A DNA stretch of 64,000 bases from an uncultured Gammaproteobacteria bacterium. GTDB taxonomy: Bacteria; Pseudomonadota; Gammaproteobacteria; Arenicellales; JAANXG01. A program made the position numbers and the translations under genes. Of this stretch, positions 7,735-16,265 are shown in pieces. The stretch spans positions 1 through 64,000 of the forward strand of contig CAMYJT010000009.1 in NCBI GenBank assembly GCA_947258785.1, given 5' to 3'. Each line of letters opens with the position of its first letter. Position 1 is the stretch's first letter. The notes under the pieces were generated by a model. That model was not told where the DNA came from, made no database searches, and worked only from the letters and a program-made list of their open reading frames with translations.

Positions 7735-8571
7735 TCAGCGCCGCGACTGATCGACCACGTTCTTGATCGCGCGAATGACCACCTCGGGTTGTTCTTTGTG
7801 GATGAAGTGATGGCTGTCGTCGACCACCTGGTGTGTGGAACGTGTGGACAGAGCCGCGAGCTCGCGTTGAAACACCAAATACTGCTTGCGCATGGCACGG
7901 GTCTCGAACAGCGAGGATTTCTCCGCGGTCAGCACGACCAGAGGCACATCGGGGAAGGGATCCCAGGCTTCGGCCTCCTGGCTCAGGCCACGCAGGCGTG
8001 CGAACACATTCTCTTACAGCCCGCCGGCCGAGTGTCCCACGACCACATAGGGCGGCGGATGCCCGGTCTCTTCGAGCGTGCGGTGCAGGCGTTCGGCCAG
8101 GTCCTGCGCGGACTGTGGCGCCGGGTGCGCACTGCTGCGTCCGTAGCCGGGCCGGTTGTACGCAAACACCCGGGTGGTAGCGGACAGCTCGGTGAAAATG
8201 CCGCGCCAGGTCTCCAAGGTCGGGCCCATGCCGGTCTCAAGAACCACCACCGGGCTCCCTTGTCCCGCGCTGACAAACTCGACTCGCCGGCCGTCGACGA
8301 CCTGGGTGGCGACGTTGGGCAAACCGGCACACCCGCTGACCCCCACCAATAGCCACAGACTTAAGCTGTATCGACGGCGCGCCGGTGTCCCAGAAACGCG
8401 GGGCACGTAAGACGTGAGGCGACTATTAGCCGGCACCCTGAAGAACCCGAACCGTGTCATTCGCCCGATCAGATCCGAGACAGAGCGATCCGTCTCAGCC
8501 GCCCCGAAGCGCAGGGCGGGATGCAACAAGGTGTCGAAATAGACCGTCGCTCGTTTCTGCGAATTGTCCAT
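7735..8571 (-). pseudogene. Alpha/beta-hydrolase lipoprotein, disrupted, fused to an antitoxin-like N-terminus
   Basis: The body is an alpha/beta hydrolase: VVVLETGMGPTLETW (oxyanion region), FAYNRPGYGRS, nucleophile elbow VVVGHSAGGL, and the terminal acid/His region VPLVVLTAEKS...VVDDSHHFIH. A TAA stop at 8014-8016 replaces the expected Tyr after GHSAGGL. The segment between FARL and RGLSQEAEAW is too short by several dozen residues, so an in-frame deletion is also present. A lipobox-like stretch (LLVGVSGC) lies before the catalytic part. The first about 33 residues (KRATVYFDTLLHPALRF, AAETDRSVSDLI) instead look like a ribbon-helix-helix antitoxin, implying a deletion that joined two genes. 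Confidence 0.75.
8466..8571 (-). pseudogene. Ribbon-helix-helix antitoxin 5' fragment
   Basis: The first about 33 codons of the fused frame read like the start of CopG/ParD-type antitoxins: a beta strand KRATVYFDTLLHPAL, then the helix AAETDRSVSDLIG. After that the sequence changes to the leader of the hydrolase. No toxin partner follows directly; a weak toxin-like relic lies at about 10250-10370. The match is to the family pattern only, seen by eye. Confidence 0.45.
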
Positions 8572-8771
8572 AGTCGAGCCTGAGCGTCAAGACGTCATAA
8601 CATCCAACTGCCCGGATCGCCTGCAACGTCCAGAGCATCGCAGTCACTCGTTCATGCAGAGTTGGGGCTGATACCGCTTCAAGTGCATGGCTCCCTTCAC
8701 TCACGATTCCTCCTGTCGGCGTCACTTGCGCCTCGTGATGATCCCGGCACTGGCACCCACTCAGCAATGCG

Positions 8772-9218
8772 TTAGCCCTCACCCGGCGCAGGCAGCCGGT
8801 CTCCATATTCTCCCATCCACGCGTCCAGCCTCTGCATCGTGTCGGCGGTCACTTCCTCTTCGATCTCCTGGATCAGGTCATCCTCAATTCGATATCTCGC
8901 CTCACCTTCGATCACCAGATCCCGCGCCCCGGCGAGCGTGTAGGTGCAGCGCCAGCGCCGAGACAATCGGTTCCCCTTGGCGGTCGGCGGTGCGAGCGCA
9001 ACCAGGGTCCGAGTATCGAAGTGCCGATCGTTGTTGGCGACATCGGTTTTGAGAAAGGCAAGGATGGCCTTACGGCCCTTGCATTGCGGATCCGGGCCGC
9101 CTACATTCCAGTACGTCGCGTCCTCGGCCAGGTAGGGCGCCAGCCTCGACCAGTCATCATCGTCGACCGCCGCTTCGAACGCGGCCGCAAACGCTTCAAA
9201 TATGTCGACGATTCCCAT
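8772..9218 (-). CDS. SnoaL/NTF2-like small protein
   Basis: 148 residues with the cone-shaped NTF2-like fold pattern: an N-terminal helix (FEAFAAAFEAAVDDDDWSRL), then LAPYLAEDATYWNVGGP, GRKAILAFLKTD, and beta strands with RWRCTYTL and LVIEGEARYRIEDDLIQEIEEEV. Length and layout fit SnoaL-like polyketide-cyclase/isomerase or ketosteroid-isomerase-type proteins. The substrate is unknown. The start at 9218 gives a normal N-terminus. It stands alone between the broken hydrolase and a DoxX-like gene. Confidence 0.75.
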   Translation of the reverse strand: MGIVDIFEAFAAAFEAAVDDDDWSRLAPYLAEDATYWNVGGPDPQCKGRKAILAFLKTDVANNDRHFDTRTLVALAPPTAKGNRLSRRWRCTYTLAGARDLVIEGEARYRIEDDLIQEIEEEVTADTMQRLDAWMGEYGDRLPAPGEG

Positions 9219-9311
9219 GGGTATGCGAACGGCGCGCGTCAGCCTTGCCCCGCACTTGGCGGCGGTGTCTTGCCGGAGGCCACGTGGTTCAACGGCGGCA
9301 TGCGCGTATCG

Positions 9312-9713
9312 TTATCCGATGGTCAGCAGTTTGTCGTGATCGCGCAACAGAAACAGCGTGATACAGGCCGCCAACATTGGCCATGCCGCAAAAAATAGCA
9401 GATGTCCGCTTGCGAAGGGCGCCAGATACTGCGGGAAGGACGAAAACGTCGACACGGCATGAAAGATCACCACCGCACCGTAGGTGTAGAACTTCTTATA
9501 ACCCGCCAAGAACGGCAGCAAGATGAGCATTTCAACGGCGCCTATCGCGAACATGACCCCACTGCTCAAACCGGCGATGTGGTAGAAGTGTGCGTATACC
9601 GTCGCCGCATGCTCGGGATTGATGAATTTATCGATGGTCCACATGAACATGACTACAAACACGCTCACCCGGAGTAACAGCAGTGAAACCTGAAGCTTGG
9701 TGGAGTCAATCAT
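9312..9713 (-). CDS. DoxX-like small membrane protein
   Basis: 133 residues beginning MIDSTKLQVSLLLLRVSVFV, with four predicted transmembrane helices: about 8-28 (VSLLLLRVSVFVVMFMW), 50-70 (SSGVMFAIGAVEMLILLPFL), 73-95 (FYTYGAVVIFHAVS) and 105-125 (LLFFAAWPMLAACITLFLL). Topology and size fit the DoxX/DoxD-like superfamily, whose members are variously linked to quinone or thiosulfate oxidation, but no catalytic motif supports a specific role. An upstream in-frame start at 9746 would only add a poorly conserved leader. Confidence 0.65.
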   Translation of the reverse strand: MIDSTKLQVSLLLLRVSVFVVMFMWTIDKFINPEHAATVYAHFYHIAGLSSGVMFAIGAVEMLILLPFLAGYKKFYTYGAVVIFHAVSTFSSFPQYLAPFASGHLLFFAAWPMLAACITLFLLRDHDKLLTIG

Positions 9714-9920
9714 GATGGCGATCGCTCGTTGCGGCCGGGTGTACACCGAAACCGTCCGCTGTCGAAGCCGGGCGGCTGAATCGGCCTGGTTAGGCGTTTT
9801 TTACACGCTTGGCCAACAATTTGTCCAGCTGATCCGCAAACGCTTTGTGGTCGCTGCGGCGCAACGCCGGCGTCCACGCATATTTTCATTGCATTGCGCT
9901 TCGGTTGCCTGCGTGAGTGC

Positions 9921-10171
9921 CTAGCCTGCATATTGCACCAAGGATCCCGGAGGCTGGCGAAGAGATCGGGTGTCTGTACGCCGCGCTGGAACGAAACCCA
10001 TAGCGAGCTATGGGTTGAGTGAAGCGCAAGCGCAGGCGTTCGAGATCGAGCCAGGGCCGGGATAGGCGATTGCGGAAGCACAAACTGTACGAATCACCTA
10101 AGACCGAATCATTGAACACAATCAACTTGATACACCATTATTTCGCCGCCTTGGTGCAATATGCAGGCTAG
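9921..10171 (+). repeat. MITE-like element, copy A (251 bp)
   Basis: A non-coding element with near-perfect terminal inverted repeats starting CTAGCCTGCATATTGCACC and extending to 23 bp (9921-9943 against 10149-10171). An internal palindrome ACCCATAGCGAGCTATGGGT lies near 10009-10028. It is about 96% identical over its whole length to the copy at 23319-23568, which lies in the opposite orientation. No open frame inside resembles a protein. Size, ends and copy number fit a non-autonomous transposable element mobilised in trans. Confidence 0.85.
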
Positions 10172-10535
10172 TATATGAATTTCCGTCGTATAAGACCGGG
10201 ATCATTTATCCGGATCGGAGCGGCAGGGGCGACATCTGTAACGGCGTGTGTTTCTGCGACAGGGGTCACTCCCGCATGTCGAATGGCAGGACTGCGATGT
10301 GCAGCGGCCATCACGAAGACCGTCTTGCCCTCATCGTCGATTTGGCAGAAGAATCGCCGTCCTCAGATCTCCGTTCGCTTCTGTCCTCGCGTGGCTCAAT
10401 GATAGAACCATTACAGAACCACTCGCGCGGTGCGTAACATGGCTGTCAATCTGTCCATCAACAACGTTCCCGAGGCAAGCCGTATGACAAACACCGACAA
10501 ACTCAGGATCACGAAAATTGAGAGTGCGGCGCCCC
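10172..10535. other. Gene-free stretch with a possible toxin relic
   Basis: No intact gene. On the minus strand at about 10250-10370 there is a short frame RRFFCQIDDEGKTVFVMAAA followed by HRSPAIR. It resembles the beta-strand core of RelE/ParE-type toxins (YRVFYxIDDExKxVxVxxxxHRxxAY), preceded by a stop codon and lacking both ends. I treat it as a probable relic. The rest shows nothing, apart from presumably the end of the transcript of the Rieske operon just to the right. Confidence 0.35.
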
Positions 10536-12518
10536 TCAGATGAGATCAGCGTCCGTCATGATTTCCACCAACGCGGGTCCGTTGTGGGCCAGCGCTTCGT
10601 CCAATGCCGCCTTCAGTTTGTCCGGTGTCTTTACGCGAATACCATGGGCGCCGCAGAGTTTCGCAAAGGTGGCGAAATTCGGGTTGTGCAGGTCCGTCTG
10701 CCATACGGGCCATTCGCCGGCACGCTGCTCCTTGGAGATTTTGCCGAGCTGCGCGTTGTTCAGCAGCACGTGAGTGATGTTCATGTTGTACTTCACGGCC
10801 GTGGTGAAATCGCCCAGGTACTGGCCGAAGCCGCCGTCGCCGCTGACCGAGATCACCTTGCGGGACCTGTACTCGTCCTGGTCCTGCGTCGCTGCCCAGG
10901 CGCCCATCGCGGCTGGGAACGCGAAGCCGATCGAACCGAGATAGCCCGACATCAAAACGCGTTGGCCCTTGCACTCGAAATAGCGGCCGAAGGAATACGT
11001 ATTGTTGCCGACGTCGACCGCGATGATCGCGTCGTCCGGCGCGGCATCGGTCAGCGCGGTAAACACGGCTGCCGAGCCGAGGCCTTTGCCTCGGTCGTCG
11101 TCGAGGCGACTCGCCTTCTCCTCGCGCCAGATCCCCCAACGATCTTCGAGTTCGGGCCGCTGATCGACGGTGTGGGTTACGTCACCAAGTTCGTTTGACA
11201 GGCGTTGGGCCGTGACGCCGATCTCACCCCAGACCGGAACGGCCACGCTGTGGAATTTGCCCAGCGCCATTCGATCGAAGTCGACCTGGATGATCGGCCG
11301 TTTCGGCGTGATTCCCGTATGATTCGAGAAAGAAGAGCCGAATGCGATGATCAGATCGCATTCGTTCATGAACCAGCTCGCGACCGGAGTACCTGAGCGT
11401 CCGAGGACGCCCGCGGCCAATGGATGGTGATCGGCGATCTGTCCTTTTGCCTTGAACGTCGTCAGCACGGTCGCGTTGAGTTGCTCCGCCAACACTATGA
11501 CATCCGGCATCGCGTCGCGCGCGCCGTAACCGACGATGACGATCGGCCGTTGCGATTCTACGATCAGCTTTTTCGCTTCGGTCAGCGCCTGCTCGTCGGG
11601 CGCAATCGCCGGCGTGGCGATCCTCCCGTCGGGGCCCGACGCGCTTGCCGATTCGGCGGCCGCCAATGTCTGCACGTCGTCGGGAAAAATCAGGTGCGCG
11701 ACGTCGCGTTCGACGATCGCATTCTTGCACGCCAGTGCCATCAGCTCCGAGTGCTTCGACGTGTGCAGCACCGTCTGGCTGAAGCGTGCGACCGGGGCGA
11801 ACGCCGAATGCAGGTCGATCTCCTGGAACGCGCCCGGACCCAGGACCTGCACGTCGACCTGGCCGGTCAATGCGAGCACGGGCGCGCGGTCGACTTTGGC
11901 GTCCCACAGACCCGTCATCAGGTTGGTCGCGCCCGGACCGGCGATGGTCAGGCAGGCGGCCGGCTTGCCCGTTAGTTTCGCGTAGCCGGAGCACGCGAAT
12001 GCCGCCGCGCCTTCATGGCGGATGCCGTAGTAGTTCAGGCGGCCTTTCTGCTGTTCGAGGCGCAGCGCATCCGCCAGGCCCAGATTCGAGTGCCCGACCA
12101 TGCCGAACACGCTGGTGACGCCCCAGTTGGTCATCGTCTCCGCCATCACGTCGGTGACGGTCTTCTCGCGTATCGGCTCGGGCTCGAGGCCGACGTAGAT
12201 GCCATCGTCACGGACTTCGATCGGGTACAATTTCAGACCGCTGTCCTCGTGGCCGCCCGGCGGTAACCCAGTCTTCGGATCGAAGTCCCAGCCGTGCCAC
12301 GGGCAACGCAGCCAACACTGCCCATCGACGCCGATTTCGATGGAGCCTTCGCCGAGCGGGCCGCCCTGGTGCGGGCAGCGATTGTCCATAACGGTGTAGG
12401 CGCCGTCGATGTTCGTCAGCGCCATCGAGTGGACACCGGCGGTCACGGTCTTGACGCGGCCGGACGGCAGTTCGTCGAGATCGGCCACGCGAAGCCAGTT
12501 CAGTTCCTGTTCGCTCAT
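10536..12518 (-). CDS. Rieske - thiamine-diphosphate enzyme fusion (pyruvate oxidase / acetolactate synthase-like)
   Basis: 660 residues. Residues 1 to about 115 form a Rieske [2Fe-2S] domain with both ligand pairs: C48/H50 in NRCPHQGG and C72/H75 in LRCPWHGW. Residues about 118-660 are a full three-domain ThDP enzyme. The PYR domain carries the essential Glu in YGIRHEGAAAFACSGYAKLT and GPGATNLMTGLWDAK. A central nucleotide-binding-like domain follows, then the PP domain with the GDGGFGQ...LLNN thiamine-binding motif. Closest in layout to POX/ALS/oxalyl-CoA-type enzymes; the attached ferredoxin-type centre is unusual and suggests the intermediate is oxidised by one-electron transfer. Its ATG overlaps the stop of the DUF5996 gene by 4 bp, so it is co-transcribed. 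The substrate is unknown. Confidence 0.85.
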   Translation of the reverse strand: MSEQELNWLRVADLDELPSGRVKTVTAGVHSMALTNIDGAYTVMDNRCPHQGGPLGEGSIEIGVDGQCWLRCPWHGWDFDPKTGLPPGGHEDSGLKLYPIEVRDDGIYVGLEPEPIREKTVTDVMAETMTNWGVTSVFGMVGHSNLGLADALRLEQQKGRLNYYGIRHEGAAAFACSGYAKLTGKPAACLTIAGPGATNLMTGLWDAKVDRAPVLALTGQVDVQVLGPGAFQEIDLHSAFAPVARFSQTVLHTSKHSELMALACKNAIVERDVAHLIFPDDVQTLAAAESASASGPDGRIATPAIAPDEQALTEAKKLIVESQRPIVIVGYGARDAMPDVIVLAEQLNATVLTTFKAKGQIADHHPLAAGVLGRSGTPVASWFMNECDLIIAFGSSFSNHTGITPKRPIIQVDFDRMALGKFHSVAVPVWGEIGVTAQRLSNELGDVTHTVDQRPELEDRWGIWREEKASRLDDDRGKGLGSAAVFTALTDAAPDDAIIAVDVGNNTYSFGRYFECKGQRVLMSGYLGSIGFAFPAAMGAWAATQDQDEYRSRKVISVSGDGGFGQYLGDFTTAVKYNMNITHVLLNNAQLGKISKEQRAGEWPVWQTDLHNPNFATFAKLCGAHGIRVKTPDKLKAALDEALAHNGPALVEIMTDADLI

Positions 12519-13369
12519 TGCGCTTGCCCCTGTACTTCGTTGGTTGCTAGATGCGTCTGTCCCGCCGCCAGCAGTGTCGACCAGAGCGCCTGCAGGTACG
12601 CGGCCGGGTCATTCATTGCGACGAGATCCTTATATAAGAGCACCGCGCCGTTGAAGCCCCCGCTCTTCCACGCCGTGCCGGCCGGCAGCTCGACCGTCGG
12701 CAGCGCGTCGGGTAAGGGGTAGGCGGTGATGTAGCAATACGGCTCCGCGATGCCTTCATCACCGAACACGAAACCGAAGTTCATTTGCTTGTCCGCGTGC
12801 TCCTCGTCCGCCGGGTCCTGATCCGGCACTTTATGCCCGGGCAGCCAGATCATCGACAGGTCGAAATGGTGCGGCCAGACCTGTATCGGGCTCGTCTCTT
12901 CGCGGATGCCGGCGCGAAAGTCCTCGAGTGCGGCCGTGACCGACGCGAGTGCATACTGCAAGCTGTTCGCCCGCGCACTGGAATAGTCCGTAAATTGTTG
13001 ACCAGTCCGAACCTTGTCGCTTGGTGCAAGTGACGGGTCAACGCCGATCGCAACCAGCGTCTCGTCGAGCCAGGACGCGATGCTCGCGGCCGACTGTCCG
13101 GTCAGGGCTTCGGTGACGTCTTTCTCCGTCGTTCGAACGCGTAGTTGACTTGCGATGAAGTCCAGTTCGAGCTCGAAATCGGCGCCGGCGTGCACGACGC
13201 CCGTCGTCAGCCCCGTCAGCGACGGTCTGAGACTCGCGTGCCACCAGTGTTTCCTGCGTGCCCTTATCGTTGCGAGCCATCCGCCGAGCACGCGCGCATA
13301 GCCATGCAGCGCATCGCGCGTATCCCTGATGGTGCCGGGATCGAGCTCCGGAAATCTTTGTGTGGTCAT
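12515..13369 (-). CDS. DUF5996 family protein
   Basis: 284 residues with features of the DUF5996 family: an N-terminal helix TRDALHGYARVLGGWLATIR, then KHWWHASLRPSLTGLTTGVV, FELELDFIASQLRVRT, and a later acidic region VWPHHFDLSMIWLPG with several conserved His and Asp residues that could bind metal. The family has no known function. A strong Shine-Dalgarno (GGAGG) sits 5 bases before the ATG. It lies between the two Rieske-fusion enzymes, 12 bp after one and overlapping the next, so it probably serves the same pathway. Confidence 0.75.
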   Translation of the reverse strand: MTTQRFPELDPGTIRDTRDALHGYARVLGGWLATIRARRKHWWHASLRPSLTGLTTGVVHAGADFELELDFIASQLRVRTTEKDVTEALTGQSAASIASWLDETLVAIGVDPSLAPSDKVRTGQQFTDYSSARANSLQYALASVTAALEDFRAGIREETSPIQVWPHHFDLSMIWLPGHKVPDQDPADEEHADKQMNFGFVFGDEGIAEPYCYITAYPLPDALPTVELPAGTAWKSGGFNGAVLLYKDLVAMNDPAAYLQALWSTLLAAGQTHLATNEVQGQAQ

Positions 13370-13381
13370 AGTGCCTCCTCG

Positions 13382-14995
13382 TCAGCTGGCCGAAACGCCG
13401 CCGTAGGCGACACCCGTCAGTTGACACATGTCGGTCTTGAACGACGTCAGATCGGAAGCATTGAATTCGGACAGGTGCCGGTGTCCAGCGGCGCGTGCGA
13501 CGACGGCCATGAGTTCGACGGCCGCACCGAAGAATCTCGCGAGGCGTTCGGCCGCGATATCGACGGGCAGTCGCGCCCGCAGGTGCGGTTTCTGGGTCGC
13601 GATGCCTACCGGGCAATTGTTCGTGTGACAGGCGCGCATGCCGAGACAGCCAATCGCCTGGATCGCGGCGTTGGACACGGCGATCCCGTCGGCGCCGAGC
13701 GCCATCGCCTTCGCAAAGTCCGCCGGGACACGCAGTCCGCCGGTGATGATCAGCGTGACGCCATCCGCGTTGCACGCGTCGAGGTGCTGCCTGGCCCGCG
13801 CGAGCGCCGGGATCGTCGGCACCGAGATGTTGTCACGGAAGATCAACGGCGCCGCGCCGGTGCCGCCGCCGCGGCCGTCGAGGATTATGTAGTCGACACC
13901 GACCTCAAGCGCGGCATCGATATCCTTCTCGATGTGTTGTGCCGACAGCTTGAAGCCGATCGGTATGCCGTCGGTGCGCTCGCGTACTTCGGCCGCGAAG
14001 TCGCGAAACTGGCTCAAGCTCTCCCAGTCGGGAAACCGCGCCGGCGAGATTGCGGACTCGCCCTCGGGCAGATCGCGGACTTCGGCGATCTTGCCTTTGA
14101 CCTTGGCGCCCGGCAGATGGCCGCCGGTGCCGGTCTTCGCGCCCTGGCCGCCCTTGAAATGAAACGCCTGCGCTTGTCTTAGCTTGTCCCAGGAGAAGCC
14201 GAAGCGCGCCGAAGCGAGCTCATAGAAGTAGCGCGAGTTCGCCGCCTGTTCCTCCGGCAGCATGCCGCCCTCGCCCGAGCAGATACCGGTGCCCGCGAGT
14301 TCGGCGCCCTTCGACAGCGCGACCTTCGCTTCCTCGGACAATGCGCCAAAGCTCATGTCCGAGACGAACAGCGGTATATCCAGACGTAATGGTTTCGCGG
14401 CGTTGGGTCCGATCGTGATGCCGGTGCGGACGGATTCGTCGTCCAGAAGCGGCAGCGTGTGCAGCTGGCCGACGACAAACTGCAGGTCATCCCACTTCGG
14501 CAGGCTGTCGCGCGGCACGCCCATCGCGGCGGCCGGGCCATGATGGCCGACCTTGCTCAACCCTTCATCCGCGAGCTTGCGGATGAACTTGACGTAGGGC
14601 TCGTCGGCCGTGCCCGTCGGGTCCTGGTAGGCGCCCTGGTAGGCGATGCGCTTGTACGGCTGCGGGTGCTCTTTCGCCCACGCCGTGATCTCATCTTCGT
14701 CGACGCAGACCCGGCCGCCCTCGATCCAGGCGTTGAACTTGGGCAGCGACTCCGTGTTGTTGTATTCGCTGATGCCGGTGTCGAGCCGGTAATCCCAACC
14801 GTGCACGCCACAGATCAGGTTGTTGCCGTCGACACGGCCGTCGGCCATCAGCGCCCCGCGGTGGGCGCAGCGCCCATACAGTACACTGACTTCGTCGTCG
14901 TAACGGATGACGACGAGATCTACGCCGGCCACCAGCGCATGCACGGGCACGCGGTCTTCGAGCTCGTTAAGGGAATAAATCGGCAATGCTCTCAT
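13382..14995 (-). CDS. Rieske - glutamate-synthase-type FMN enzyme fusion
   Basis: 537 residues. The N-terminal about 105 residues form a Rieske domain: C43/H45 in GRCAHRGALM and C62/H65 in LICGVHGWDY. The remainder is the FMN-binding (beta/alpha)8 domain of glutamate synthase: SDMSFGALSEEAKVALSKGA, GGQGAKTGTGGHLPG, DGRGGGTGAAP and GADGIAVSNAA. The three cysteines of a [3Fe-4S] cluster are in CLGMRACHTNNCPVGIATQ. It lacks the amidotransferase domain, so it is not a standard GltB. Relatives include archaeal-type GOGAT and the FMN subunit of N-methylglutamate synthase. It is the second gene of the operon, 3 bp after the antiporter frame. The presence of three redox centres (Rieske, 3Fe-4S, FMN) is supported by residues; the reaction is not known. 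Confidence 0.85.
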   Translation of the reverse strand: MRALPIYSLNELEDRVPVHALVAGVDLVVIRYDDEVSVLYGRCAHRGALMADGRVDGNNLICGVHGWDYRLDTGISEYNNTESLPKFNAWIEGGRVCVDEDEITAWAKEHPQPYKRIAYQGAYQDPTGTADEPYVKFIRKLADEGLSKVGHHGPAAAMGVPRDSLPKWDDLQFVVGQLHTLPLLDDESVRTGITIGPNAAKPLRLDIPLFVSDMSFGALSEEAKVALSKGAELAGTGICSGEGGMLPEEQAANSRYFYELASARFGFSWDKLRQAQAFHFKGGQGAKTGTGGHLPGAKVKGKIAEVRDLPEGESAISPARFPDWESLSQFRDFAAEVRERTDGIPIGFKLSAQHIEKDIDAALEVGVDYIILDGRGGGTGAAPLIFRDNISVPTIPALARARQHLDACNADGVTLIITGGLRVPADFAKAMALGADGIAVSNAAIQAIGCLGMRACHTNNCPVGIATQKPHLRARLPVDIAAERLARFFGAAVELMAVVARAAGHRHLSEFNASDLTSFKTDMCQLTGVAYGGVSAS

Positions 14996-14998
14996 GGT

Positions 14999-16265
14999 TT
15001 ACGGCTCCGGGATGTTGTTGGTCGTTAGCCCTTCTCTGAGCGGCATATCGGATACCGCTTTGGCCTCTTCGCACTCACCCATGCGCGCAGCGAGCCGCCC
15101 ATAGGCCGCGGCGAGCGGCGCGGCGGAGATGCCGTGCAGGATCACACTGAGCGCCACCGTGATCACGGTAATGGACAAGAGCTCTTCGCGATGCGGTATC
15201 TCCGTCTCTTCCAGGATCAGCAGCACGAACAGGATCGACGCGAGCCCCCGCGGGCCGAACCAGCCGAGGAACAGATACGTCGGCAGGCGTACGCCCGACC
15301 CGAGCAACGACAGTGCGATCGGGATCATGCGTATCGCCGTCAGGCTCAACACAGCGTAGACGACGAATGTGGCATCGGCGTGCGCAAGGCCCTCGGGAAG
15401 GAGCGCCGCGCCGAACACGAGGAACGTGATGAGCATCAGCAACTGACCTTCGCTCTCCATGAACTCGAACAGGTACGTGCACGGGTGGCGAATGCAGTTG
15501 CCGAACACGATTCCGGCGACGAACGCGGAGATGAAACCGTTGCCGCCGATGATCTCGGCGAAGACGTAGGCGAGCACGGACAGCGACAGGATGCCGATGC
15601 CCTGATATGCGGTTGTCGCCCATGCGCGTTCGGCGGCCGTGTCGATCAGTCGCGCACCGGTGTAGCCGATGATCGCGCCCGCGAGCGGCCCCAGCGTGAC
15701 CTGTAACAGCCCGAACTGCAGCCATTCGCCGGCCTCGTTACTGCCGTGGGCGGTGCCGGCGAGCACGGCGAACAACAGCACCGCCGGCAACGCAATGCCG
15801 TCGTTCAGGCCGCTCTCGATGTTGCCTGAGTGGCACGGCTTTCGCTGATACGACCGACTGCCCAAGCGCGGCATCGGTAGGCGCCAGCAATGCGGCGAGC
15901 AACGCCGCTTCCCAGATCGAGAACGCCGGAAACAGTGACGCCGCGACAAACGTGCCCGCGGCGATCGCAAGCGGCAGCCCGATCAGCAACATCCGCGTCG
16001 GCAGGTTGTGGTCCTGGCGCACCCGGTTGAGGTCGATGCGCGCGGCGTCGGTAAACAGGACGAGGATCAGCGTGAGTTCCGCGATTACGTGGATTGCCGA
16101 GTGCTCGACGTCGACGTTTACAAGCCTCGAGCCGCCCGAGCCGGCCACGAAGCCAAACGCAACGAACAACAGCGGCGCGGTGAGCACGGTGCCTTCGAGC
16201 CGGCCCGAGACCAGCGCGTAGGCGAGAAACAGCACACTTATGATGGCAATGGTTGCGAGGTCCAT
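14999..16265 (-). pseudogene. NhaP/CPA1-type cation:proton antiporter, frameshifted
   Basis: Two overlapping frames make one antiporter. The N-terminal part (16265 to about 15826) carries the first transmembrane helices and LTLILVLFTDAARIDLN and LLAPTDAALGQSVVS, the CPA1 TDAAL ion-binding motif. The C-terminal part, from about 15825 down to 14999, continues NIESGLNDGIALPAVLLFAV, the conserved ND motif, and further helices. The expected linker between AVPLR and NIESGLNDG is about four residues short and the frame changes there, consistent with a small out-of-frame deletion of around 13 bp near 15826. The rest is well conserved, so this is either a recent mutation or a sequence error. It is the first gene of the Rieske operon. 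Confidence 0.75.

Noticed and set aside
13145-14182. 345-codon plus-strand open frame opposite the Rieske-GOGAT gene
   Set aside because: It is a shadow of two well-supported minus-strand genes. It has no ribosome site or recognisable domain.
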